Below, piece by piece: positions 10,917-18,318 of a stretch of DNA of 36,436 nucleotides. Under the pieces are notes generated by a model. The model saw only the letters and a list, made by a program, of their open reading frames with translations, ran no database searches and was not told the DNA's origin. Source of the stretch: a virus. Location: the IMG/VR virus record IMGVR_UViG_3300008219_000041, positions 1 through 36,436 of that record; one strand, 5' to 3'. The number at the start of each line of letters is the position of its first letter. Within the stretch, counting starts at the first letter, position 1. The translations under genes were made by a program, and so were the position numbers.

Positions 10917-12633
10917 AACCAATGTCCTCAGATAGTTCAACAAATCTACCACTATTCAAATCATAACTCAACTTTGCCACTCCTTGAGTGCCTTGAAAGT
11001 TCCAACGAACCTTTTGCACATGAACCTCTGTGTCATGGTCATTCCTAGAAACACTTAATAGGAAATCGGCTTTGGTGTACCACGATATTGACCCAGATAT
11101 GTCGAGTCCAGTAGCTACCTTTTGTCCCCTGTCTTGTGGCTTGGCTGGATGTGCCACGAACATGACGATTGATTGAGTCTGTTTTGCCCACTGAGATGTT
11201 TTGGTAAGCATCTTATTGATTGCCTCAGTTAGTAACTGTCTTCCCTGTTTAATATCAATGAAGTTAAAGGGGTCAATAACTAGGACAGAAGTATTGGCTC
11301 TCAACAAACTAGAAGATGCAAAATCTAAAATCCCCTCAATCGTAAAAGGACTGCCCGCTTGGTGATCTTGGAAAACGAAATTGTTTTCTATAAATTCCAT
11401 AGCATATTCCATTTCTTCCTGTGACATCCTCTGTTCTTTTCCCTTGAAGAAAGGCTTGCCAACAATCTTAGATGCTAACTGCAATGCATGAAGCTGTGGT
11501 GGTTTCTCGAAAGAAGCAAAGCAAGTTTTCATTCCCTGTTTGGCGAGTCGTATGCACACCTCATCAACCAGTTCTGACTTTCCATGAGAGGGATATCCTG
11601 TAATGACATATAGATTGCTTGGGTTAAACGATATCAGCCTGTCTAATGATGGAAGTCCTGTCTGTACTCCTTTAGGATATCCTGTGTCGTATAAAGATTG
11701 TATTGAATCCTTGTAGGTTGAAATCGTATTAAGTCCAGCAAGAGGCAAAGGCTTTGCATTTTCAATCGCGTCAACAATCTTCTCAACACCGCTTGTCATT
11801 AGGACTTCATTCACATCCTTGTATTCCCCTAAATCAACCTCAAAAGATTTGGCTTTCCCAATCCTTCTTCCCAACACTTCCTTCAAAGAATCTCCCGCAG
11901 AATCCTGATCGGTCAGTAAAATTGACTGGTCAATATTTGATAAAATCAATTCCGCATCACGAAGATAATCATACTTTTTATCGTCAACTGTATTGTCATT
12001 AACCTTTGATGGCGCACCATTTGGCACAGAAACAACCAAAGTATTATGCTCATCATCTCCAAAACCAATACCAGCAGTCGCCAGTGAAAGAACATCCAGT
12101 TCCCCTTCGGTAATAATTATTTTGTTTTGCCCATTCAGTTTTTCTGGCAGATTAAAAAATGTTTTAGCACCACCTTTTGTCTGTGTGAAATGCTTGTGCT
12201 CATCACTTGCTGATCGCCACTTAATCGCATAAGTAATTCCTTGTTTTTTATAGGGAAATCCCACGCTCGGCAACTCCCCACTACCATTAAACTTTTGTGT
12301 TGAAAAGATAATCCCAAACTCTTTGATAACTTCTTCGGATATGCCTCTGCTCATCAGCCAGTCTTTAGCTGTGGTGTCAGGCTTGTAAATTGTTGTGTCC
12401 AGCTCTTTGTAAAATATTTTGTTTTGCTTCGCTTCCGAAACTCTGCCCTCAACTCCACAATGATGACAACGATACAAAGCACAGTCAGAAGTGACTGTTA
12501 GAGACAAGGGTTTGTCGTGTTTGTGTTTCTTGCGAGTATGACTGCATGAAGGGCATACGATTTTGTGTGTCCCATAATCCAGTCTTTTTGATATCGTTAA
12601 TAATTCATTTTGAAGATTCGTGTTTATACTCAT
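10882..12633 (-). CDS. T7 gp4-like DNA primase-helicase (583 aa)
   Basis: The zinc-binding primase domain has CPSC (C27, C30) and CHHC (C56, C59). The Toprim fold has TEGELD (E176) and TDQD (D242, D244), the primase metal-binding pair. The DnaB-type helicase domain has Walker A GYPSHGKS (346-353), Walker B LVIDPFNF (D454) and FVAHPAKP (H495, motif H3-like). Order and length match bifunctional phage primase-helicases acting at the replication fork. The start has AGGAATAAATT upstream. A palindrome copy inside the gene encodes residues SNIDQSI just before the Toprim TDQD. No polymerase gene is seen in the window. Confidence 0.9.
   Translation of the reverse strand: MSINTNLQNELLTISKRLDYGTHKIVCPSCSHTRKKHKHDKPLSLTVTSDCALYRCHHCGVEGRVSEAKQNKIFYKELDTTIYKPDTTAKDWLMSRGISEEVIKEFGIIFSTQKFNGSGELPSVGFPYKKQGITYAIKWRSASDEHKHFTQTKGGAKTFFNLPEKLNGQNKIIITEGELDVLSLATAGIGFGDDEHNTLVVSVPNGAPSKVNDNTVDDKKYDYLRDAELILSNIDQSILLTDQDSAGDSLKEVLGRRIGKAKSFEVDLGEYKDVNEVLMTSGVEKIVDAIENAKPLPLAGLNTISTYKDSIQSLYDTGYPKGVQTGLPSLDRLISFNPSNLYVITGYPSHGKSELVDEVCIRLAKQGMKTCFASFEKPPQLHALQLASKIVGKPFFKGKEQRMSQEEMEYAMEFIENNFVFQDHQAGSPFTIEGILDFASSSLLRANTSVLVIDPFNFIDIKQGRQLLTEAINKMLTKTSQWAKQTQSIVMFVAHPAKPQDRGQKVATGLDISGSISWYTKADFLLSVSRNDHDTEVHVQKVRWNFQGTQGVAKLSYDLNSGRFVELSEDIGFDKDYEWTTDF
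11918..11937. promoter_or_regulatory. Dispersed palindrome, copy 7, inside the primase gene
   Basis: On + it reads AAAATTGACTGGTCAATATT, one mismatch; on the coding (-) strand the centre is CA, co-directional with transcription. It encodes NIDQSI in the Toprim region. Confidence 0.7.
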
Positions 12634-12811
12634 AATTTATTCCTACTGTATATATACCAACTATTATTAAACTAACAGTTATAAAACAGACTGGTTATAT
12701 ACTAGCTAGTAATATACTAGATATATATATATACTAGCTATTACTGGTCGATGAGATCAGTTATTCATAATTACTCGTAATGAGTATCTCCTTGTAGCCT
12801 TCTGTAGATTT
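12634..12811. other. AT-rich repeat region upstream of the primase gene; candidate origin or promoter region
   Basis: ATATACTAGCTA occurs at 12697-12708 and 12729-12740, with ATATACTAG again at 12712-12720 and an (AT) run at 12721-12732. TATATATA near 12650 could serve as a -10 for the primase on the - strand. At the other end AGCCTTCTG (12796-12804) pairs with CAGAAGGCT (12820-12828), a 9-bp inverted repeat spanning the stop of the upstream gene. No gene is seen here. Confidence 0.45.
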
Positions 12812-13102
12812 TTAATTTGCAGAAGGCTCTTGCATAGAGAAACTATCGAGAACACTAATCGCATTGTCAGCCAATATTCTTCTTTCTATCTTTGGTCTTT
12901 TACTCATTTCAAGAAAGAACATTGCTAAGTAATCTGGGTCAATGTCTGCACCTTCACAAATCATATGAAACTCCTCACCACTAGCAACCCAATCTGCTAC
13001 ATCTGTAACTTTTCCTGAGTCAGAAGAATGGAAGTCTCTCAATGCCTGTTTCAAAATTGCTCTGCTTAAATTGAAAGCCATTCTTTCATCCATCGATAAC
13101 AT
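12812..13102 (-). CDS. Hypothetical helical protein (96 aa)
   Basis: The protein is helical and acidic, with AFNLSRAILKQALRDFHSS near the start and a WVASGEEFHMICEGADIDP segment (about residues 38-56). No family is recognised. It overlaps the end of the RusA gene by 17 nt. An internal ATG at 13093 is an alternative start; neither has a strong ribosome-binding site. Its position between resolvase and primase-helicase suggests a replication or recombination accessory role, as inference. Confidence 0.65.
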   Translation of the reverse strand: MLSMDERMAFNLSRAILKQALRDFHSSDSGKVTDVADWVASGEEFHMICEGADIDPDYLAMFFLEMSKRPKIERRILADNAISVLDSFSMQEPSAN

Positions 13103-13451
13103 TTACTTCTATCTCTGCTCTTGGGTTTTCTTTATCTAAACCATGATAAATGTGTTTCTCTTTCACGCTACGATCATTCTCATAAATCTTTCCTTGCATC
13201 AAATCGAGAACCAAAGATTCATCTAAATCTGGTCTGCGGTTAGAGTAGTAAATAGTCATGGTTACTGAAACATCCTTATCTTTTGGTATTAAAGTTTTTT
13301 GTTGAGGGCATTGCCAAGAAAAGTCTTCAGCGTATTTAAGTGCTTGTTTTGATTTGATAAATCGTGGTTTGCCACCTATCGAAACAAGCCTTCTACTATT
13401 GGCTTTGCTATAGCATTGTCCCTTGACAACAAACTTAATCTTATCACTCAT
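13086..13451 (-). CDS. rusA: RusA-like Holliday junction resolvase (121 aa)
   Basis: The RPDLDESLVLDLMQGKIYEND segment (about residues 73-93) has the RusA arrangement of acidic residues, D75, D77 and D93, comparable to D70, D72 and D91 of the E. coli enzyme. RusA is a small dimeric nuclease that resolves four-way junctions and trims branched DNA before packaging. Length is typical. The start is supported by AAGAGG. It is the first gene of this leftward unit and is divergent from the gene at 13550. Confidence 0.85.
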   Translation of the reverse strand: MSDKIKFVVKGQCYSKANSRRLVSIGGKPRFIKSKQALKYAEDFSWQCPQQKTLIPKDKDVSVTMTIYYSNRRPDLDESLVLDLMQGKIYENDRSVKEKHIYHGLDKENPRAEIEVNVIDG

Positions 13452-13494
13452 TAATACCTCTTACAAGTTATTATCAACAACCCCTTGACATTTT

Positions 13495-13522
13495 ATGTAC
13501 GTTCTATACACTTTCTATTTCA
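13495..13522 (+). promoter_or_regulatory. Sigma-70-type promoter of the recombination/methylation operon
   Basis: A consensus TTGACA (13495-13500) and TACACT (13517-13522) with a 16-bp spacer. It lies in the 98-bp divergent gap between the RusA gene and the gene at 13550. A leftward promoter for RusA must overlap the same gap, but I cannot place it with confidence. Confidence 0.6.
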
Positions 13523-13549
13523 CAAGGAAAAAAAATCACAAGGATTCTT

Positions 13550-13828
13550 ATGAATAAACCAATCAAACCAGTTGTTTTGAAGGCTGAACTTCCCAAAAAA
13601 TCAAGCTGGTCTAAATGGAATCTGCCCCTTGAGTCTATCAAAAAAGGGGAACTGATTAAACTAGAAATGACAGAGGATGGTGCAAGAGACAACAGCAATA
13701 CCATAAGAACAATCGTTCATAGATTCCAGAAAAAAACCCCCTCAAAAAAATTTACAGTAAGGCTCGTCTTAAACGATGTAGCCAAGGAACTAGGTTGGCG
13801 AGGCATAGGTATTTGGAGAATAAGATGA
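13550..13828 (+). CDS. Small phage protein, DUF7303-like (92 aa)
   Basis: The basic protein has a stretch RTIVHRFQKKTPSKKFTVR (about residues 59-77) and ends in GIGIWRIR. This N-IR-...-F-...-R...WR pattern is familiar from short phage proteins of the DUF7303 kind, whose function is unknown; recognition is from memory and tentative. ACAAGGATTCTT precedes the ATG. Its stop codon overlaps the nuclease start (ATGA at 13825-13828), so they are coupled. Confidence 0.7.
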   Translation: MNKPIKPVVLKAELPKKSSWSKWNLPLESIKKGELIKLEMTEDGARDNSNTIRTIVHRFQKKTPSKKFTVRLVLNDVAKELGWRGIGIWRIR

Positions 13829-14691
13829 AGTACACCAACGTTTATAATCTTGATCAGATCATAGTCACCGCATTAACTCATGATGAATATAGTGCTGGCG
13901 GTGCAGACTACAGCATGACCACCCTTTTGAAAGCACCCCAACAAGTAATACTAAAAAATGAAAACGAAGGCGCATTGGTGCAAGATGTTTCCGATCTTTT
14001 CTTTTCAAGAATGGGCACATGGACTCATGAAGGACTTGAGAAAGCCAACAGAGATAACGATGACATAATCTGTGAGCAAAGACACACTATCACTATAGAT
14101 GGAGTTACTATATCAGGAGCAACCGATGTCTATGATCGTGTTAAACACGAAGTTGTTGATTATAAAACCACCTCTTACTATGCGGTCAAAGATGCTTTGG
14201 CTTATGGCAAGGTCAAACTAGATTGGGAACAACAAACCAATGGCTATGCTTATATGTGGCGAAGGAATGGTTATGCGGTCAGAGGAATTAAGGTTATAGC
14301 GATTCTAAGGGACTGGAGTAGAGCAATGTCATTCAGGAACAAAGACTACCCTAAAACGCCAATCGTTAGCTTAGAGATACCCTTGTGGAGCGAGAAGGAA
14401 CAACATGATTTCATCTTTGACAGGGTAAGAGTGCATGAACAAGCAAGAAAAGAATATTTAATTACTGGAGAAACCCCAGAATGCACCGATGAGGAGCGAT
14501 GGAAAATTCCAGACAAGTGGGCATTGATGACAGAAGGAAAAAAGAGAGCATTGAAGTTGTATAACACTGAATCAGAGGCATTTCAAAACATTGGAGACAA
14601 TGAGTATGTAGAATTTCGTGAGGGCAAAGCTAACAAATGTGAAAACTATTGTCCCGCTAACCAGTTTTGTTCACAGTTTTTGGGCAAATAA
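13825..14691 (+). CDS. PD-(D/E)XK nuclease, RecB/Cas4-like with Fe-S-type cysteines (288 aa)
   Basis: The active-site pattern is GATDVYD (D101) then VVDYKTTS (D112, K114), followed by EQQTNGYAYMWR (Q137, Y141 region), as in PDDEXK_1 exonucleases. Four cysteines (one in ETPECTDEE, then C272, C276, C282 in NKCENYCPANQFC) match the Fe-S cluster of Cas4 and AddB-type nucleases. The start overlapping the previous stop is preferred over one 30 nt upstream. Together with the downstream annealing protein it forms a phage recombination pair: the exonuclease makes single strands and the annealer pairs them. Confidence 0.85.
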   Translation: MKYTNVYNLDQIIVTALTHDEYSAGGADYSMTTLLKAPQQVILKNENEGALVQDVSDLFFSRMGTWTHEGLEKANRDNDDIICEQRHTITIDGVTISGATDVYDRVKHEVVDYKTTSYYAVKDALAYGKVKLDWEQQTNGYAYMWRRNGYAVRGIKVIAILRDWSRAMSFRNKDYPKTPIVSLEIPLWSEKEQHDFIFDRVRVHEQARKEYLITGETPECTDEERWKIPDKWALMTEGKKRALKLYNTESEAFQNIGDNEYVEFREGKANKCENYCPANQFCSQFLGK

Positions 14692-14706
14692 TGACGAGTC
14701 AATATT
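14687..14706. promoter_or_regulatory. Dispersed palindrome, divergent copy 8
   Basis: AATAATGACGAGTCAATATT, two mismatches including the centre (GA). It fills the gap between the nuclease stop and the annealing-protein Shine-Dalgarno (AAGGAG, 14714-14719). Confidence 0.6.
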
Positions 14707-14725
14707 TAATCACAAGGAGTATATT

Positions 14726-15430
14726 ATGGCTGACAAGTTAACACACAAAGAGGTTTGGGAAACCTTATCTAAAGTAGATTGCTCAGAGCATATCGAAAAG
14801 AAGATGAACTTATCCTACTTATCATGGGCTTGGGCTTGGGGAGTGTTGATGGAACACTATGCTGATGCACAGTTTACCTTTCAAGCATTCACCGATTCAG
14901 ATGAAATCATGCGTGATGCAATGTTTTATCCCGATGGGAGTGCCAGTGTTCATGTCACTGTTTCTATAGGCAATCTTACTAGATCAATGTGGTTGCCTGT
15001 TATGGATTACAAGAACAATGCAATTTCTAATCCATCTGCTAGACAGATATCTGATGCCAAAATGAGATGTCTGGTTAAAGCGATAGCGCTGTTTGGTCTT
15101 GGACATTATATCTATGCTGGTGAAGATTTGCCCTCACAAGATAAAAAAGAAACAAAAGAAGACAGTGGTTCGGCAGATGCCTTCAATAACGAGAATAAAT
15201 CACCCACAAGTGACGAGTCTGCCGAATCCAATGACGATGGTTTTGTTAAGTTGGTGGAAGCCTTCTTAGCTGACTGTAATACCATTGAGTCTCTTGAATC
15301 CTTCTGGAAAGAAAATGCCAAAGAGTTTAAGAAAATCAAGGAAGGTCAAGAGGATATATACAATGGCTTGCTTGAATCTTTTGCAAAAAGAAAAAGTGAA
15401 CTAACCAATGAGGAGAAGAAAGATGGCTGA
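14726..15430 (+). CDS. Single-strand annealing protein, DUF1071/Sak-like (234 aa)
   Basis: The ATG after CACAAGGAGTATATT is chosen; the longer open frame upstream lies in the nuclease gene. Residues 1-140 carry the DUF1071 pattern: LSYLSWAWAWG (about 27-37), MWLPVMDYKNNAI (about 90-102), SDAKMRCLVKAIALFGLGHY and IYAGEDLP (about 112-140). These proteins belong to the phage annealing-protein group that pairs single strands in recombination. The C-terminal part (145-234) is acidic and low-complexity, then helical. It is paired with the upstream nuclease and downstream SSB-like gene. Confidence 0.85.
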   Translation: MADKLTHKEVWETLSKVDCSEHIEKKMNLSYLSWAWAWGVLMEHYADAQFTFQAFTDSDEIMRDAMFYPDGSASVHVTVSIGNLTRSMWLPVMDYKNNAISNPSARQISDAKMRCLVKAIALFGLGHYIYAGEDLPSQDKKETKEDSGSADAFNNENKSPTSDESAESNDDGFVKLVEAFLADCNTIESLESFWKENAKEFKKIKEGQEDIYNGLLESFAKRKSELTNEEKKDG

Positions 15431-15695
15431 TCGAATTAAAGTCGAAGGCGCAGTGTTTGCTAACACTTACAAAAAGCAACCAAAACACCCAGACTTTACT
15501 GGGAAAATTGAACTGTCTAAAACCATATTAAAAGCGTTGGTCGAGAGAGCGAAAGCCAACCAAGACCTTTCTATTAGTATGGCTATGTGGGACAGGGTTT
15601 CTAAAGATGGAAAGGTTTACAAGTATGTTTCCATAGAACTTCCAGAGATTAAGGAAGAAGAAGTTGATCCTTTTGATGATGAGATTCCATTTTGA
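15423..15695 (+). CDS. Probable single-stranded DNA-binding protein with SSB-type tail (90 aa)
   Basis: A 90-residue protein with beta-rich central segments (DFTGKIELSKTIL, KVYKYVSIELPEI) and an acidic C-terminus ending DDEIPF, very close to the DDDIPF tip of bacterial SSB that recruits partner proteins. The size is smaller than cellular SSB, so an OB-fold single-strand binder specific to phages is the likely identity. Its start lies in the end of the annealing-protein gene (8-nt overlap), with GAGGAGAAGAA as ribosome-binding site, fitting a recombination operon. Confidence 0.65.
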   Translation: MADRIKVEGAVFANTYKKQPKHPDFTGKIELSKTILKALVERAKANQDLSISMAMWDRVSKDGKVYKYVSIELPEIKEEEVDPFDDEIPF

Positions 15696-16114
15696 GCGCT
15701 TTAAGTTTTGAAGCTGTCAAGGTTAGGATAACCCAGAACAAGCAAGGAGTTTATCTGGTGCTTAGTGTCCACCCAGACGAAGTACCAGAGGACTTGCTAA
15801 GAAGTTGGGTAGGAACAAGGTATTACTGTGCAATGGTAGGAATACAAGATGATGAGACACCAGCGCCACATAAACCCATAACCAAGAAAAGTCATGGGCA
15901 GAAATTTGTTGATAGGGCAGGAATCATGGCAAGAGAAAAGGAGTTTTGGAAATTCTCAGAGGTGGACAACGAGGCAGATGCGTCTGAGTTTATTAGGAAC
16001 TTCTGTAACATACATTCAAGAAGTGAACTCAAAAATAACGAGTTTGCTCAAATTCTTTTTGAAAACATTAACGATAAATATAATCAATGGTATGAAAAAA
16101 ATGGCAAACAATAA
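15692..16114 (+). CDS. Hypothetical protein near recombination genes (140 aa)
   Basis: The likely start is a TTG overlapping the previous stop codon. The N-terminal half is beta-rich (AVKVRITQNKQGVYLVLSVH, then WVGTRYYCAMVGI, about residues 8-52), a pattern of phage proteins that accompany annealing and resolvase genes. The middle linker has HKPITKKSHGQKF, and the C-terminal half (about 75-140) is helical with FIRNFCNIHSRSEL. Function unknown; a role in DNA metabolism is inferred from position. Confidence 0.65.
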   Translation: MSALSFEAVKVRITQNKQGVYLVLSVHPDEVPEDLLRSWVGTRYYCAMVGIQDDETPAPHKPITKKSHGQKFVDRAGIMAREKEFWKFSEVDNEADASEFIRNFCNIHSRSELKNNEFAQILFENINDKYNQWYEKNGKQ

Positions 16115-16310
16115 ATACATAGTAGAAATGCAAGTGTCGGTAACAGAATTTTATAAGATAGAATCAGATGTGGCTCTGACTGAACATGAGGCTTTGTTTA
16201 GAGCAGTCAGCAGAAACAAACCAGATGAGGTTGATACTGGTACTGGGGAAACCCCTTATGAGGTTATTGTTATAAAAGGCAAACTAGAAAAAGAACCTTC
16301 CCTTGACTAA
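16092..16310 (+). CDS. Hypothetical protein (72 aa)
   Basis: A small protein reading MKKMANNKYIVEMQVSVTEF at its start; an ATG at 16101 is an equally good start. The sequence has a beta-alpha-beta character (YIVEMQVSV, EHEALFRAVSR, YEVIVIKG). No family recognised. It overlaps the preceding gene by 23 nt and the next by 8 nt. Confidence 0.6.
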   Translation: MKKMANNKYIVEMQVSVTEFYKIESDVALTEHEALFRAVSRNKPDEVDTGTGETPYEVIVIKGKLEKEPSLD

Positions 16311-16542
16311 GATTTGGAGAAAGGAAGAATGGGAGAGGGCAGAAGAAAAGATTAATCCACCCTATTATCGTAAGTCCATAGAGGTCACAGACTTCATTGT
16401 TGAATACGAAATGGGATTTCTTGAGGGGAACATTGTGAAGTATATTGCGAGATACAAGCATAAGAATGGGTTGGAAGATTTAAAGAAGGCAGAGTGGTAT
16501 CTGCGTAAACTAATAAAAAAAGAGGAACAAAAAGATGAGTGA
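16303..16542 (+). CDS. DUF3310 family protein (79 aa)
   Basis: The sequence has the DUF3310 signature: NPPYYRKSIEVTDFIVEYEM followed by FLEGNIVKYIARYKHKNG and LEDLKKAEWYLRKLI (about residues 18-69). This family is very common in phages and sometimes fused to nucleotide kinases; its exact role is not established. No in-frame ATG is available near the N-terminus, so a TTG at 16303 is taken as start. It overlaps both neighbours slightly. Confidence 0.85.
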   Translation: MTKIWRKEEWERAEEKINPPYYRKSIEVTDFIVEYEMGFLEGNIVKYIARYKHKNGLEDLKKAEWYLRKLIKKEEQKDE

Positions 16543-16726
16543 AGAACACCAACAATGGATTGCGGTTATAAAATATGGCGATCCGAACACACATGAAGCA
16601 CTGAAAACATCTATGGGAGTGTTTGAATCAAAAGAACAAGCAGAAGATTGGGCACATAATATATACGAAGGAACTAACTTTATAGTCGATGTGTTGCCTT
16701 TAAACGATTTCACAAAAATTAACTGA
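16535..16726 (+). CDS. Hypothetical protein (63 aa)
   Basis: A small acidic protein with a beta-alpha-beta-like pattern (QQWIAVIKYGD, FESKEQAEDWAHNIYEG, NFIVDVLPL), reminiscent of short ferredoxin-like folds but without a recognised family. The start has AGAGGAACAAAAAG upstream, overlapping the DUF3310 gene by 8 nt; its stop shares one base with the next ATG. Confidence 0.65.
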   Translation: MSEEHQQWIAVIKYGDPNTHEALKTSMGVFESKEQAEDWAHNIYEGTNFIVDVLPLNDFTKIN

Positions 16727-16935
16727 TGGCTAAGGAAACATACGACACACTTAAAGCGTGGGGATTGGACAAGCCTAAGCCAAAAGGCAATAAACAAAAG
16801 GCAGAATACTGGGAAAGCATGGCTAAATCTTTAAGAAGGGTTCTTGCAGAGAAAGAGATTTACATAGAGCAACTGGAAGAAAAACTATCTTCAGTACAAG
16901 ACTATATAAACTATATGGAAAAAACAAACCAGTAA
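16726..16935 (+). CDS. Small coiled-coil protein (69 aa)
   Basis: The N-terminal third is lysine/proline-rich (LDKPKPKGNKQKAEYWESM); residues about 30-65 form a heptad-like helix (SLRRVLAEKEIYIEQLEEKL) typical of a short coiled coil. Such proteins are frequent in phage early operons; the function is unknown. It is coupled to the upstream gene and followed by palindrome copy 9. Confidence 0.65.
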   Translation: MAKETYDTLKAWGLDKPKPKGNKQKAEYWESMAKSLRRVLAEKEIYIEQLEEKLSSVQDYINYMEKTNQ

Positions 16936-16944
16936 AATGAATCA

Positions 16945-16964
16945 AATATTGACTGGTCAATATA
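16945..16964. promoter_or_regulatory. Dispersed palindrome, copy 9
   Basis: AATATTGACTGGTCAATATA, one mismatch. The centre is TG on + although the genes here run on +; it is the only well-preserved copy with the centre against transcription. It ends 3 nt before the start codon at 16968, occupying the place of a Shine-Dalgarno sequence. Confidence 0.7.
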
Positions 16965-16967
16965 ACG

Positions 16968-17267
16968 ATGAGCAAGGAACTTGACGATAGAAAACAGGAC
17001 TGGTGGGCATGGCATAGGCTGAACCCTCATGTCTGGAGATTGTTTGAGAAGTACAGTTTCGAGGCAATCAAAAGCGGTAGAGAGAACTACAGTGCATGGG
17101 CAGTCATTCAGAGGATTCGTTGGCACACAACGATAGAAACACAAGGTGCAGATTTCAAAATATCAAACGATTACATAGCTTTCTATTCCAGATTGTTCCA
17201 TGTGAAACATCCAGAATACGATGGCTTTTTTAGAACTAAGAAACTAAAGGGAGAAGATGAGTATTGA
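16968..17267 (+). CDS. Conserved-type phage protein (99 aa)
   Basis: A tryptophan-rich protein (WWAWHRLNPHVWRLFEKYSF near the N-terminus) with IRWHTTIET and ISNDYIAFYSRLFHVKHPEY then GFFR. I recognise this pattern (a helical N-terminus, then IxNxYxxYYxRLF...P...GFF) as a recurring phage protein of unknown function, often next to methyltransferase or replication genes. There is no Shine-Dalgarno sequence; palindrome copy 9 lies immediately upstream instead. It overlaps the methyltransferase by 11 nt. Confidence 0.7.
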   Translation: MSKELDDRKQDWWAWHRLNPHVWRLFEKYSFEAIKSGRENYSAWAVIQRIRWHTTIETQGADFKISNDYIAFYSRLFHVKHPEYDGFFRTKKLKGEDEY

Positions 17268-18318
17268 AAAAGAAATTATTGGAGATGCCACAATCTATCA
17301 TGGCGATTGCATGGAAGCATTGGAATCCCTAGAAAACATAGACAGTTGTGTGGCTGATCCGCCTTATGGCTTATCCTTTATGGGCAAGCAATGGGATTAT
17401 GATGTGCCACAAAAGGAGTTATGGGAAAAAATATATCAATCCATCAAGCAAGGTGGACACCTTCTATCATTCTTTGGCTCACGAACTTATCACAGGGGAG
17501 TTATCCCGATTGAAGATGCTGGATTTGAGATACGAGATCAATTGATGTGGCTTTATGGCAGTGGCTTTCCTAAGTCGCATAACATAGGTAAGAAAGTAAA
17601 AGAATACGAAGGGTGGGGTACAGCACTCAAGCCAGCTCACGAGCCGATTGTCATGGCGAGGAAACCATTTAAGGGAACTGTGGCTGAGAATGTCCTAGAG
17701 CATGGTACTGGTGGGATTAACATAGATGAATGTAGGGTTGGTATCAATCCAGAAGTAGATGATAAAAGGTTGGGTGGTCGAGGTGAGTGGAAGACTGATA
17801 AGACTGCAAAAAATGTATATGAAGGTGGTTATGAAGGCAAAAACATATCATCATCTGAACAAGGCAGATTCCCTGCCAATGTCATGCACGATGGTTCTGA
17901 GCTGGTGCAAGATGTATTCGGTGATAAGTCGCGCTACTTCTATTGTGCGAAAGCGAGTAAGCAAGATAGAGATGATGGGTTGGATGGCTTCCAAGAAGTT
18001 AGAACTGGAGCTATGAGTGCAACAGCAGATGGTTCAATGCTTACTGGAAGTGGTAATTTGAGGGAAACAAAAAGAAAAAACACCCACCCAACAGTCAAGC
18101 CAACAGAGTTGATGCAGTATTTATGTCGCCTAGTCACACCGAAAGGTGGTGTTATTCTCGATCCTTTTATGGGCAGTGGCAGCACTGGCAAAGGTGCATT
18201 ACTGGAAGGGTTTAGGTTTATAGGAATTGAAATGGAGCAAGAGTATTTTGATATTGCTTGTGCCAGATTGGAAGATGTGCAGAAGAATATGCAAGTAAGT
18301 TTGTTTGATGAGCATTAA
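17257..18318 (+). CDS. DNA methyltransferase, beta-class amino-methyltransferase (353 aa)
   Basis: The catalytic motif IV DPPYG (D34-Y37) comes near the N-terminus, and the S-adenosylmethionine-binding motif I LDPFMGSGSTGKG (F304 region) near the C-terminus, with HPTVKP just before it. This order defines the beta class of N6-adenine/N4-cytosine methyltransferases; DPPY favours adenine. The middle (about 130-260) is probably the target-recognition region. GAGAAG precedes the ATG. Likely role: protecting phage DNA from host restriction or marking it for packaging or expression. No cognate endonuclease is visible. Confidence 0.85.
   Translation: MSIEKEIIGDATIYHGDCMEALESLENIDSCVADPPYGLSFMGKQWDYDVPQKELWEKIYQSIKQGGHLLSFFGSRTYHRGVIPIEDAGFEIRDQLMWLYGSGFPKSHNIGKKVKEYEGWGTALKPAHEPIVMARKPFKGTVAENVLEHGTGGINIDECRVGINPEVDDKRLGGRGEWKTDKTAKNVYEGGYEGKNISSSEQGRFPANVMHDGSELVQDVFGDKSRYFYCAKASKQDRDDGLDGFQEVRTGAMSATADGSMLTGSGNLRETKRKNTHPTVKPTELMQYLCRLVTPKGGVILDPFMGSGSTGKGALLEGFRFIGIEMEQEYFDIACARLEDVQKNMQVSLFDEH

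Noticed and set aside
10916-10952. GTG at 10952 as start of the - strand gene ending at 10386
   Set aside because: It would overlap the primase-helicase by 71 bp without a ribosome-binding site; a TTG at 10916 or an ATG at 10793 is more plausible.
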